Assembly: GCA_002329245.1 (NCBI GenBank)
Contig: DCTG01000143.1
Span: 6,945-12,667 of the forward strand
Reading direction: 5' to 3'
Origin: Clostridiales bacterium UBA1446
GTDB taxonomy: Bacteria > Bacillota > Clostridia > Oscillospirales > Oscillospiraceae
DNA length: 5,723 bases
The position numbers and the translations under genes are program-made. Of the stretch, positions 1 to 5,723 are shown in pieces. The notes beneath the pieces are model-generated. The model saw nothing but the letters and a program-made list of their open reading frames with translations. It was not told the origin of the DNA and searched no databases. The first letter of the stretch is position 1. The number at the start of each line of letters is the position of its first letter.

Positions 1-23
1 TTCGAGTCCCGTTTCCCGCTCCA
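1..23 (+). tRNA. tRNA-Gly, 3' end only (5' part lies outside the window)
   Basis: The first 23 bases divide exactly into the end of a tRNA: a 7-base T loop (TTCGAGT), a 5-base 3' T-stem arm (CCCGT), a 7-base 3' acceptor arm (TTCCCGC), discriminator T and an encoded CCA. The implied 5' acceptor strand is GCGGGAA. Together with a U73 discriminator this is typical of bacterial tRNA-Gly, and the segment closely resembles the end of E. coli tRNA-Gly(GCC) as I recall it. The anticodon is not in the window, so the isoacceptor is inferred. tRNA-Cys also has U73, but its acceptor stem usually differs. Confidence 0.88.
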
Positions 24-160
24 CCCGCAATCCGTTGCGGCTCTATGGCTGGACAGTGCAACAAGAAGCGGAAATTTCAAGTCGAATTTGCGTAAATGTT
101 CCTAATAATCAAGCTTGTTGCACCAATGTTCCGCAAATTATGTAAATCAAAAGAAATGGT
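24..160. repeat. Repeat-rich non-coding stretch just after the tRNA-Gly gene
   Basis: No plausible coding region is seen here. Directly after the tRNA is a small hairpin, CCGCAA (25-30) with TTGCGG (35-40) and a TCCG loop, without a T-run. Further on are a perfect 10-bp inverted repeat, GTGCAACAAG (56-65) with CTTGTTGCAC (114-123); an 8-bp inverted repeat, AATTTGCG (85-92) with CGCAAATT (132-139); an 8-bp direct repeat, AATGTTCC (95-102 and 125-132); and a GTAAAT direct repeat (92-97 and 142-147). The two inverted repeats interleave, so they cannot fold as one simple nested stem. Such clustering beside a tRNA 3' end resembles a recombination site, but this is inference and no integrase gene is present. 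Confidence 0.45.
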
Positions 161-200
161 CGCCGATGAGTTTTAATCTCATCGGCGGCTGTCTTTTTGT
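161..200 (+). terminator. Intrinsic terminator for the tRNA transcript, possibly shared by the oxidoreductase gene
   Basis: CGCCGATGAG (161-170) pairs perfectly with CTCATCGGCG (178-187) around a 7-base TTTTAAT loop. On the plus strand a T-rich tract follows (TCTTTTTGTTTATTTA, then a long T run to about 217). This is a strong terminator for transcription coming from the tRNA gene. On the minus strand the following tract is weaker (CATTTCTTTTGATTT), so the hairpin could also end the oxidoreductase mRNA about 106 bases past its stop, but less efficiently. Confidence 0.88.
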
Positions 201-292
201 TTATTTATTTTTTTTTTGCTCCGGCTCGGATTCATTGAATCGGATTACAAGGCCGCACGGAAACCTGTCTTTCTATTTATAGCAAGATAGTA

Positions 293-2221
293 CTATGCGT
301 AATAGCCGGCGGCAAATCCTGAGTGGGATGCTGTTAGCGCGTTTGCGCAGGCTTCCGCATCCCCGACAACCGCCAGCTTGTCGCCTAAAAAACTCAGCTC
401 GCTGCGCAGGCTGTCGTTCGCCCTGTAGCCGACCGCGAGCACGACGAAATCGCAGTAAAACAGCTCGGGATGCCCGCTCTGTTCCAAAACCACTCCGTTT
501 TCACAAACCTCGATGACCTTCGTACTCGTGCGGAACTGGATCCCGCGTTCTGCGGCCAGTTTCATCAGGTGCACCTTGATCACGCCGTCGCCGGTCTTGT
601 CGATTTCGTCCAGCATCTCGACGACCGTAATGGCGCCGCGTTCCGAATAAGCCAGATGGATCGCTGTTTCCAGGCCGACCGCGCCGCCGCCGGCGATGAC
701 AATTCTGCCTTCCACGATATCCTTACCTAAAAGGACGCGCTCCGCAGTAACTACGTTCTTCCTGTCGATGCCGGGAATCGGGGGCTTTAAGGGAACTCCG
801 CCGGATGCAAGGATCACCTTGTCCGGGTTCTTGCTCTTCACCAGTGCGGCAGTCGCTTCCGTATTGAGAAAGACCGTGACGCCAAGCCGCAGCATCTCAT
901 TTTTCAGCCAGGAGATGAAGGTGGTGAACTCCCCTTTGCCCGGCGGATAGGCCGCGGGTAGAAACTGCCCGCCAAGTCGATCGCTCTTCTCGTAGAGGGA
1001 AACCGTATGCCCGCGCCTTGCCGCGGCTATTGCCGCCTCCATACCCGCGACGCCGCCGCCGATGACCATGACCTGTTTTTTCTCTGGCAACGCTTCATAG
1101 GTGTACTTGTATTCGTTTCCCATTTCCGGGTTGACGAGGCAGCGGAATGGATCTCCGAAATACAGCGCCCCGACGCAGCCCTGTAAGCAGCCGATGCAGG
1201 TACGGATCCCCTCCCAGTCTCCGGCCTTCGCTTTATTTGGCAGTGCGGGGTCTGCAAGCGAGGCTCTCGACATGCCGACAAAATCGCACATGCCAATGGA
1301 AAGGAGGTTATCTGCCATCAGGGGATCGGTAATACGGTTGACGCCAATGACAGGGATATTAACCAGTTTCTTGACCTCGGCGGCGTTGTGGATCGTCCAG
1401 GCATGCGGCATATACATGGGCGCAACCTGGCCCGGATTATAAGTACCGTAAACCCCGTTGGAGCAGTTGATGGCGTCTATGCCCCATTCCTCCATCAGTT
1501 TTACGATCATCCGCGATTCGGACAGATCGCGGCCTCCTACCACATGCTCGTCGGCTGAGAAGCGTACCATAATGGGGTAATCAGTTCCGACATTGGCGCG
1601 CACCTCTTCGTACACCTCTTTGAGCAGGCGCATCCGATTCATAAAGCACCCACCGTATTCGTCGGTCCGTTTGTTCTCATAGAACGACATAAACCCGGAA
1701 ATCAGATAGCCGTTACCGGCATGGATCTCTACGCCGTCGAAGCCGGCCTCCTTCACTCTGCGCGCAGCCGAGCCGAAGTCTTTCACTATTTCCTTGATTT
1801 CCTCCACCGTCAGTTCACGCGGCATCTCGCGGGTCCAGGGACAGGCAATAGGGGACACTGCGACGGGCTGCACCCCGCCGTTGACCCCCGAATGGCTCTG
1901 CCGCCCGGCGTGATAGATCTGGCAGAAGATCTTGCTGTCATATTTGTGAACGCGTTCGGTCAGGGCGCGGTGACTTTCGATGTGTTCGTCCTTCCACATT
2001 CCGCCGATGTACTGATAGCCCATAGCATGCTTGTTGACGGCGTAATCTTCTGTAATGATCAGACCCCAGCCCCCTTTTGCCTTTTCTTCGTGATAGGCAA
2101 GGAAGCGCTCGGTTGCCATGCCGTCTGCAGTACAAAAATTTGATACCATAGCGGTAACTACAAGCCGGTTTGGTATGACTACATTGCCGATGTTCAGCGG
2201 GGTAAAAAGCTTATCAAACAT
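293..2221 (-). CDS. NAD(P)H-dependent flavin/iron-sulfur enoate reductase (2,4-dienoyl-CoA reductase / Old Yellow Enzyme family)
   Basis: This cytoplasmic oxidoreductase has 642 residues, close to FadH (about 672) and the BaiCD/BaiH proteins (about 640-660), so it is full length. Residues 1-340 form an Old Yellow Enzyme-type FMN barrel, with HAGRQ (104-108) and HAGNGYL (167-173), whose Tyr172 matches the catalytic Tyr of FadH. A [4Fe-4S] motif follows: Cys342, 345, 349 and 361, spaced C-x2-C-x3-C-x11-C exactly as in FadH. The C-terminal half has two dinucleotide folds, GGGVAG (388-393) and GGGAVG (511-516), and a late GD motif (620-621) for FAD. By family knowledge electrons pass from NAD(P)H through FAD, the cluster and FMN to an activated C=C bond. 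The start is firm: AAAGGAG lies 7 bases before the ATG. The gene diverges from the LysR gene, its likely regulator. Substrate is unknown; fatty dienoyl-CoA, enoate/cinnamate, steroid or bile-acid enones are all possible, so no symbol is given. Confidence 0.93.
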   Translation of the reverse strand: MFDKLFTPLNIGNVVIPNRLVVTAMVSNFCTADGMATERFLAYHEEKAKGGWGLIITEDYAVNKHAMGYQYIGGMWKDEHIESHRALTERVHKYDSKIFCQIYHAGRQSHSGVNGGVQPVAVSPIACPWTREMPRELTVEEIKEIVKDFGSAARRVKEAGFDGVEIHAGNGYLISGFMSFYENKRTDEYGGCFMNRMRLLKEVYEEVRANVGTDYPIMVRFSADEHVVGGRDLSESRMIVKLMEEWGIDAINCSNGVYGTYNPGQVAPMYMPHAWTIHNAAEVKKLVNIPVIGVNRITDPLMADNLLSIGMCDFVGMSRASLADPALPNKAKAGDWEGIRTCIGCLQGCVGALYFGDPFRCLVNPEMGNEYKYTYEALPEKKQVMVIGGGVAGMEAAIAAARRGHTVSLYEKSDRLGGQFLPAAYPPGKGEFTTFISWLKNEMLRLGVTVFLNTEATAALVKSKNPDKVILASGGVPLKPPIPGIDRKNVVTAERVLLGKDIVEGRIVIAGGGAVGLETAIHLAYSERGAITVVEMLDEIDKTGDGVIKVHLMKLAAERGIQFRTSTKVIEVCENGVVLEQSGHPELFYCDFVVLAVGYRANDSLRSELSFLGDKLAVVGDAEACANALTASHSGFAAGYYA

Positions 2222-2274
2222 GATGAATCTCCTTTCTTAATAATTTCGGCTTTTCTTTCCTGTCTTTACCGTTT

Positions 2275-2303
2275 ATTATATTGGAGAAAGCAGACGATTT
2301 AAA
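2275..2303 (-). promoter_or_regulatory. Sigma-70-type promoter of the oxidoreductase gene
   Basis: Read on the minus strand, a perfect -10 box TATAAT (2280 down to 2275) lies exactly 17 bases from a -35-like TTTAAA (2303 down to 2298; 4 of 6 matches to TTGACA). This would start transcription near 2268 and give a leader of about 45 bases before the ATG at 2221. A perfect -10 with a weak -35 fits a promoter helped by an activator, such as the divergent LysR protein. Confidence 0.68.
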
Positions 2304-2384
2304 ATAGAAATTGATTGGGCATGTATTACTAAAACTTATCGCTTATCTGATCACAACCGCATGACGGAACGGGGGTTTTAGGGA
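2304..2384. promoter_or_regulatory. Probable LysR operator and promoter region between the divergent genes
   Basis: LysR-type regulators normally bind the region between themselves and a divergent target, overlapping or upstream of the target's -35 box, which is where this stretch lies. What is seen is two direct CTTATC copies (2335-2340 and 2342-2347, 7-base period) next to the palindrome TGATCA (2348-2353). I could not find a clear T-N11-A dyad, nor a convincing -35/-10 pair for the LysR gene itself (TATTAC at 2324-2329 is the best weak -10 candidate). The operator assignment is therefore by position only. Confidence 0.35.
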
Positions 2385-3299
2385 ATGGATATGGTCCAGT
2401 TGAAGTACTTTATTTCCGCGGCACAGACCCTGAACTTTACCAAAGCGGCACAGCAGCAATACATCACTCAGCCGGCCATCAGTCGCCAGATCAGCGAGCT
2501 CGAAGACTCGCTGAAAGTGAAGCTCTTTGTCCGGGACCACAACAAGGTCATGTTGACCAGCGAGGGAAAGGAATTCTATCACTATGCAGTCGATCTGCTT
2601 TCCTTGGCACAGTCAGCAGAGGCTCGTATGCACAGTGCCGCGGCGGGAAAAACCGGACATATCCGTATTTCCGCGCTGCCCAGCTCTACCCAGACGCTTA
2701 CCCGCTGTATCTCAGCATTTACATCTGAGTACCCCGGAATTCAAATCGACATCAGCATCAGCACAGGATCAAAACAGCTCAACTTAATCAACAGCGGCTC
2801 GCATGATTTTTATTTTTCGTTCGTCAGCCTTTTGGAAACTGCGGGAAGCCTTCAATTCCTGCTGACGGAGGAAGACCGCTTTTGTCTTTACGTGCACCGG
2901 AACGAGGCGGCTCAAATAGACCCGAACGATTTTTCCACCCTGACCGGGCTGACGCTGCTCACCGAATTCCGGGAAACGGGGCCGCTTCTTGTTCATCAGA
3001 TCGACTCCATCTGTGAAGCACGGTCTTTCGTCCCATACAACACCCAGTATTATGACTCCTTTCTCGCCGTCATGGTTGCCGTCAACTCTGGCGTAGGCTT
3101 CAGCATGTTCCCCCATTTTATGGCAGAAACAAGTTATATGGAAAACGCTGTCTCGATGCCGATTCCCGGCGACGATGCGATCATCCCGAACGCAATCGCC
3201 TGGCATCAGTCGATGGCAAACAGCGCCGCCGAGAAATTTTTGGAAACCGTTAAGCGACTCTACCCAAACAGCTCTGTTTCCCGTTCTGAACAAAGGTGA
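2385..3299 (+). CDS. LysR-family transcriptional regulator
   Basis: This is a DNA-binding regulator of 304 residues, the usual LysR length. The N-terminus MDMVQLKYF matches the family opening, and residues 18-40 form the winged helix-turn-helix (FTKAAQ...TQPAISRQISELE), followed by the typical wing (LFVRDHNKVMLTSEG, 48-61) and a linker helix. Residues of about 90-295 form the substrate-binding, periplasmic-protein-like effector domain, including VNSGVGFSMFP (233-243), which matches the family's V-A-x-G-x-G-I-x-x-x-P segment. The start at 2385 fits family alignments and has GGGGG 9 bases upstream. An alternative ATG at 2391 has AGGGA 6 bases upstream and would lose two residues. The gene is divergent from the oxidoreductase and probably co-transcribed with the transporter behind it. 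LysR proteins usually respond to a small molecule of the pathway they control; the ligand is not known here. Confidence 0.93.
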   Translation: MDMVQLKYFISAAQTLNFTKAAQQQYITQPAISRQISELEDSLKVKLFVRDHNKVMLTSEGKEFYHYAVDLLSLAQSAEARMHSAAAGKTGHIRISALPSSTQTLTRCISAFTSEYPGIQIDISISTGSKQLNLINSGSHDFYFSFVSLLETAGSLQFLLTEEDRFCLYVHRNEAAQIDPNDFSTLTGLTLLTEFRETGPLLVHQIDSICEARSFVPYNTQYYDSFLAVMVAVNSGVGFSMFPHFMAETSYMENAVSMPIPGDDAIIPNAIAWHQSMANSAAEKFLETVKRLYPNSSVSRSEQR

Positions 3300-3341
3300 A
3301 AAAATGGCGAAAATAAACTGAAACGAAAAGAGATGTGCTGC

Positions 3342-4526
3342 ATGGTCAAAGAAAAGTGGGTCACCAGAGATTATCTCGTTGCCTGGGCGGCGAGTTTCCT
3401 CATTTCCGCAAATTTTTACTTAGGCATGGTGAGCACCTCGGGCTATGCCATCGACTCCTTCGGCGCGTCCTCCGCCCTGGCGGGCTTTGCCGCCAGCGTT
3501 TATGTCTTCGCCGCCATTTTTTCGCGGATCATCGCAGGACGACACGTCTTCCGCGTGGGATGCAGGCGCATGCTGACCATAGGCCTTGCCGGGAACGTAC
3601 CGCTCTCTCTGTGCTATTTGTTTGCGGACAGCATCTGGATCCTGGTTTTCATCCGAATCCTTCACGGATTGCTGCTTGGGATCGCCAGCACGTCCGTCTA
3701 TACCATCGCTTCCGTGCTCATACCTAAGGGCAAAAGCGGCGTCGGGATGGGCTATTTCAGCCTTAGCGCCACCCTTGCAACCGCGGTCAGCCCCTTCCTC
3801 GCCGCGGCGCTTACCCGCGCGGGAAGCTATACCGCCCTCTTCGCGGTCCTGACGGTCATCGCCGTGCTCGACCTGTGCTTTATTCCCTTCCTCCGGCTGA
3901 AAAACGCCAGCCTCCCAGACCCCGCCACGCTGGCGAAGCCGCCGAAGGGTCTGGCCGGTATCCTCGACACACAAATGCTGCCCGTTGCCCTAATCTGCGG
4001 CGTGGCTTACTCCACATATGGCTGCATCGTAGCCTTCCTGTCGGTGTCGTCCAGAGGCACCGGCCTGGCAACCGCCGCCGCCTTCTTTTTCATCTTTTAC
4101 GCCGCCGGGATCTTGGCCGCGCGCCCCTTCGCCGGGCGCTGCTTCGACCGGTACGGCGAAAACCCCGTGATGTACGCCGGCCTTGCCGTCTACGCAGCCG
4201 GGCTACTGCTGACGGGGCTGGCCGGAAGCGGCCCCATGCTGCTGCTTGCAGCCTTTCTCAACGGATCGGGCATTGGCTCCGTTCAGGCGGTCACGCTTTC
4301 CATCGGCGTGAAATATGCGCCGCCAGAACGCCTCGGCATGGCCAACTCCACCTATTATATCTTCCTCGACGCGGGGCTCACCGTCGGGCCCATTCTCGGC
4401 GGGCTGCTGGTCCCCTTCATCGGCTATGCCGGCATCTATATGCTCGGATCGCCACTGGCGCTGTGTGGCATCGTATTGTATTATTTTATCCACGGCCGCA
4501 GCCATCGGCGGGCGCGTACGGTATAA
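3342..4526 (+). CDS. Major facilitator superfamily (MFS) transporter, 12 membrane segments
   Basis: This inner-membrane carrier has 394 residues and is hydrophobic throughout, with about 12 predicted helices in two halves. The MFS loop 2-3 signature appears in the first half as GRHVFRVGCRR (about 66-76) and again in the second half as ARPFAGRCFDRYG (about 260-272), a duplication typical of the family. The central loop (about 185-208) is polar, and the tail is basic. I prefer the ATG at 3342 (MVKEKW...), which has AAGAG 9 bases upstream. An in-frame ATG at 3333 would add MCC, but its purine run abuts the start codon. The gene follows the LysR gene after about 40 bases with no terminator, so the two probably share an mRNA. 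Context suggests it carries the substrate or product of the divergent reductase. Import versus export cannot be decided from sequence. Confidence 0.9.
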   Translation: MVKEKWVTRDYLVAWAASFLISANFYLGMVSTSGYAIDSFGASSALAGFAASVYVFAAIFSRIIAGRHVFRVGCRRMLTIGLAGNVPLSLCYLFADSIWILVFIRILHGLLLGIASTSVYTIASVLIPKGKSGVGMGYFSLSATLATAVSPFLAAALTRAGSYTALFAVLTVIAVLDLCFIPFLRLKNASLPDPATLAKPPKGLAGILDTQMLPVALICGVAYSTYGCIVAFLSVSSRGTGLATAAAFFFIFYAAGILAARPFAGRCFDRYGENPVMYAGLAVYAAGLLLTGLAGSGPMLLLAAFLNGSGIGSVQAVTLSIGVKYAPPERLGMANSTYYIFLDAGLTVGPILGGLLVPFIGYAGIYMLGSPLALCGIVLYYFIHGRSHRRARTV

Positions 4527-4527
4527 G

Positions 4528-4545
4528 AAGCGCGCAGCGGCGCTT
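4528..4545 (+). other. Small hairpin directly after the transporter stop codon
   Basis: AAGCGC (4528-4533) pairs with GCGCTT (4540-4545) around a 6-base loop, starting two bases after the stop codon. There is no T-run, so it is not a terminator by itself. It sits just ahead of the strong terminator and may protect the mRNA 3' end; that role is inference. Confidence 0.4.
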
Positions 4546-4548
4546 ACT

Positions 4549-4586
4549 AAAATACCCTGTGATTGTGAGAATCACAGGGTATTTTT
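4549..4586. terminator. Bidirectional intrinsic terminator between convergent genes
   Basis: A perfect 16-bp stem joins 4549-4564 (AAAATACCCTGTGATT) to 4570-4585 around a 5-base GTGAG loop. The arm ends give TATTTTT on the plus strand and TATTTTAG on the minus strand, so it can stop transcription from both sides. It lies between the transporter stop (4526) and the stop of the convergent RarD-like gene (4604). Confidence 0.93.
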
Positions 4587-4603
4587 CCTGTAAAGCCGCC
4601 GCC

Positions 4604-5515
4604 TTACTCCGCCCGCGCGGCATCCTGCTCCCGCTTTTCGCGCAGCCGCTTATATTGCGAATAGGTAAATAGGGCGATGCCCACCCATATGAGCGAAAAC
4701 GCGGAGAGCGAGGAGCGGTCGAACGCCTCCCCGAACAGAAAGACCCCGATGACCAGCTGGATCGACGGCGATATATATTGTAAAAAGCCCATGATGACGA
4801 GCGGCAGCCGCTTCGTGCCCTCCGCGAAGAGAAGCAGCGGCGTCGCCGTGATAATGCCGCTCGCCGCGATGATCGGCCAGAAGGTAAGCGGCAGGTTCCC
4901 GGTGATGCCCACGCCGCGCACCTCGCTCGTCAAGATGAGGAACAGCGCGGGGATGCCGACGACCAGCGTTTCGAACCCAAGGCCTGAGACCGAGTCGAGC
5001 TTCGATTTTTTCTTGAGCGCGCCGTAAATGGCAAAGGTGAAGGCCAGCACAAGGCTGATATAGGGCAGCTTTCCGTAAAGGAGCGTTTTCATTACCACGC
5101 CTGCCGCCGCGAATGCGATGCCGACGAGCTCAAGGCGTGAGAGTCGCTCCCGGAAGAAAAGCACGCCGAAGAGGGCGACAACCAGCGGATTGATGTAATA
5201 CCCGAGGCTTGTTTCGATGATATAGCCGTTGTTTACGCCCCAGATATAAAGAAGCCAGTTCAGCGCAATAAAAAACGCGGGGCCTATAATCCGAAGCCAC
5301 TCCCGCGGATTCCGAATTATGGTTACAAAGGCCTTCCACTTCTTCATTTTCAGAAGCAGCAGGCAGACAAAAAGAAACGACCAGACTACCCGTTGGCCGA
5401 AGATCTGATACGGGCTGAGGGCGCCGACGAACCGCCAGTAGAGAGGGAGGATGCCCCAAAGCCCGAATGACAGCACCCCGCAGACCAAGCCCTGCATATA
5501 TTGTTTTCTGTCCAA
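4604..5515 (-). CDS. rarD: RarD-type permease, EamA / drug-metabolite transporter superfamily
   Basis: This predicted inner-membrane permease has about ten membrane helices and two EamA repeats. Numbered from the TTG start, it opens with the RarD pattern QGLVCGVLSFGLWGILPLYW (8-27). The first repeat ends in SLGYYINPLVVALFGVLFF (103-121) and the second in LQYISPSIQLVIGVFLF (245-261); the tail is charged. From the TTG it has 303 residues, close to E. coli RarD (296). The frame stays open to an ATG at 5590, but those 25 extra residues are Cys-rich and unlike the family. TTG at 5513-5515 gives (M)DRKQYMQG, aligning with the MDAKQTRQG opening of E. coli RarD; an ATG at 5497 is the other option. 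None of these starts has a strong ribosome binding site. RarD was named from a chloramphenicol-sensitivity phenotype; its substrate is poorly defined. The gene is convergent with the transporter and separated from it by a terminator, so probably independent of the reductase cluster. Confidence 0.88.
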   Translation of the reverse strand: MDRKQYMQGLVCGVLSFGLWGILPLYWRFVGALSPYQIFGQRVVWSFLFVCLLLLKMKKWKAFVTIIRNPREWLRIIGPAFFIALNWLLYIWGVNNGYIIETSLGYYINPLVVALFGVLFFRERLSRLELVGIAFAAAGVVMKTLLYGKLPYISLVLAFTFAIYGALKKKSKLDSVSGLGFETLVVGIPALFLILTSEVRGVGITGNLPLTFWPIIAASGIITATPLLLFAEGTKRLPLVIMGFLQYISPSIQLVIGVFLFGEAFDRSSLSAFSLIWVGIALFTYSQYKRLREKREQDAARAE

Positions 5516-5672
5516 TGTTACACACACCCATTTACAAACGCAGGAGGGACATAAGCCGCCAAGCCTGCAGATACAAGCGACAGCCGCCACTTGGGCGGCA
5601 GAGTGATGCCCGCTTCAGCAAAAAACGCATTGCGTTCCCGGCAGGGGCAAGGATATTCATGCCGGTCGGAAA
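5516..5672. other. Hairpin-rich intergenic region upstream of the RarD-like gene
   Basis: No recognised gene or clear promoter is seen here. Several inverted repeats follow one another: AAGCG (5575-5579) with CGCTT (5611-5615) enclosing GCCGCC (5583-5588) with GGCGGC (5594-5599); AACGCA (5624-5629) with TGCGTT (5631-5636); and CCGGCA (5638-5643) with TGCCGG (5660-5665). This could be a structured mRNA leader of the RarD-like gene on the minus strand, or part of a small RNA on the plus strand ending at the next terminator. It matches no riboswitch class that I can recall. Confidence 0.35.
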
Positions 5673-5709
5673 GAAAAGGGTCCGCGCACTGGAACGCGCG
5701 GCCCTTTTC
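5673..5709. terminator. Intrinsic terminator at the right edge of the window
   Basis: GAAAAGGG (5673-5680) and CCGCGC (5682-5687), separated by one bulged T, pair with GCGCGG (5696-5701) and CCCTTTTC (5702-5709) around an 8-base loop. On the minus strand the stem is followed by TTTTCTTT, a reasonable release tract; on the plus strand by TTTTC only. It most likely ends a minus-strand transcript entering from the right, but could act both ways. Confidence 0.8.
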
Positions 5710-5723
5710 GTATGTTACATACT

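Noticed and set aside
227..246. Small GATTC-ATT-GAATC hairpin with a repeated CGGATT
   Set aside because: It has a stem of only 5 bp and no T-run on either strand; too short to support a function.
287..296. 10-bp palindrome ATAGTACTAT over the reductase stop codon
   Set aside because: It is short and AT-rich, has no partner copy, and sits where no operator is expected; chance is sufficient.
1721..2143. A 140-codon plus-strand frame opposite the reductase gene
   Set aside because: It is antisense to the conserved FMN barrel, has no clear ribosome binding site and no recognisable motif.
2784..3293. A 169-codon minus-strand frame opposite the LysR gene
   Set aside because: It is antisense to the conserved effector domain of the regulator and shows no family features.
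3420..3974. A 184-codon open frame on the minus strand inside the transporter gene
   Set aside because: It lies wholly antisense to a well-supported MFS gene; its product is rich in Gly, Arg, Asp and Glu with no domain, as expected for the reverse complement of GC-rich membrane-protein codons.
3875..4672. A 265-codon plus-strand frame overlapping the transporter end, the terminator and the RarD-like gene end
   Set aside because: It is an Arg-rich shifted frame of the MFS gene that runs through a strong terminator; no domain is recognised.
5532..5660. A 42-codon minus-strand frame starting MNILAPAGN with a basic, hydrophobic product
   Set aside because: It has no ribosome binding site before the ATG, and its sequence overlaps inverted repeats; a chance frame is more likely.
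1..5723. CRISPR arrays, transposase, integrase, toxin-antitoxin or other defence genes
   Set aside because: No regularly spaced repeats and no reading frame with motifs of these families were found on either strand.

Overview
This is an ordinary chromosomal stretch, most likely from an anaerobic, moderately GC-rich Clostridia-type Firmicute. The evidence for that is indirect: a strong AAAGGAG ribosome binding site, A/T-tract intrinsic terminators, a tRNA gene with encoded CCA, and an oxygen-sensitive iron-sulfur flavoenzyme of the 2,4-dienoyl-CoA/enoate reductase type common in gut anaerobes. The genus cannot be fixed from the sequence.

Layout: bases 1-23 are the 3' end of a tRNA-Gly gene cut by the window edge. 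A non-coding stretch full of short direct and inverted repeats follows, then a strong intrinsic terminator at 161-200. The minus-strand gene at 293-2221 encodes a complete 642-residue FMN/[4Fe-4S]/FAD oxidoreductase (Old Yellow Enzyme-type barrel plus pyridine nucleotide-disulfide reductase domains). Across a 163-bp intergenic region, and divergent from it, lies a LysR-type regulator (2385-3299). A major facilitator superfamily transporter (3342-4526) follows the regulator after about 40 bases with no terminator between. A perfect 16-bp hairpin terminator (4549-4585) separates the transporter from a convergent minus-strand RarD/EamA permease (4604-5515, with a probable TTG start). The last 200 bases hold several hairpins, including a terminator at 5673-5709.

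How the genes may work together: divergent LysR regulator and enzyme genes, with a transporter behind the regulator, form the usual arrangement of a small substrate-inducible module. The inferred logic is that a small alpha,beta-unsaturated compound (for example an enoate, enone, steroid/bile-acid or aromatic acrylate) is moved by the transporter, sensed by the LysR protein and reduced by the flavoenzyme. The substrate cannot be read from the sequence. The RarD-like permease is separately transcribed and probably unrelated. I saw no CRISPR array, transposase, integrase, phage gene or defence system, and no convincing undescribed system.
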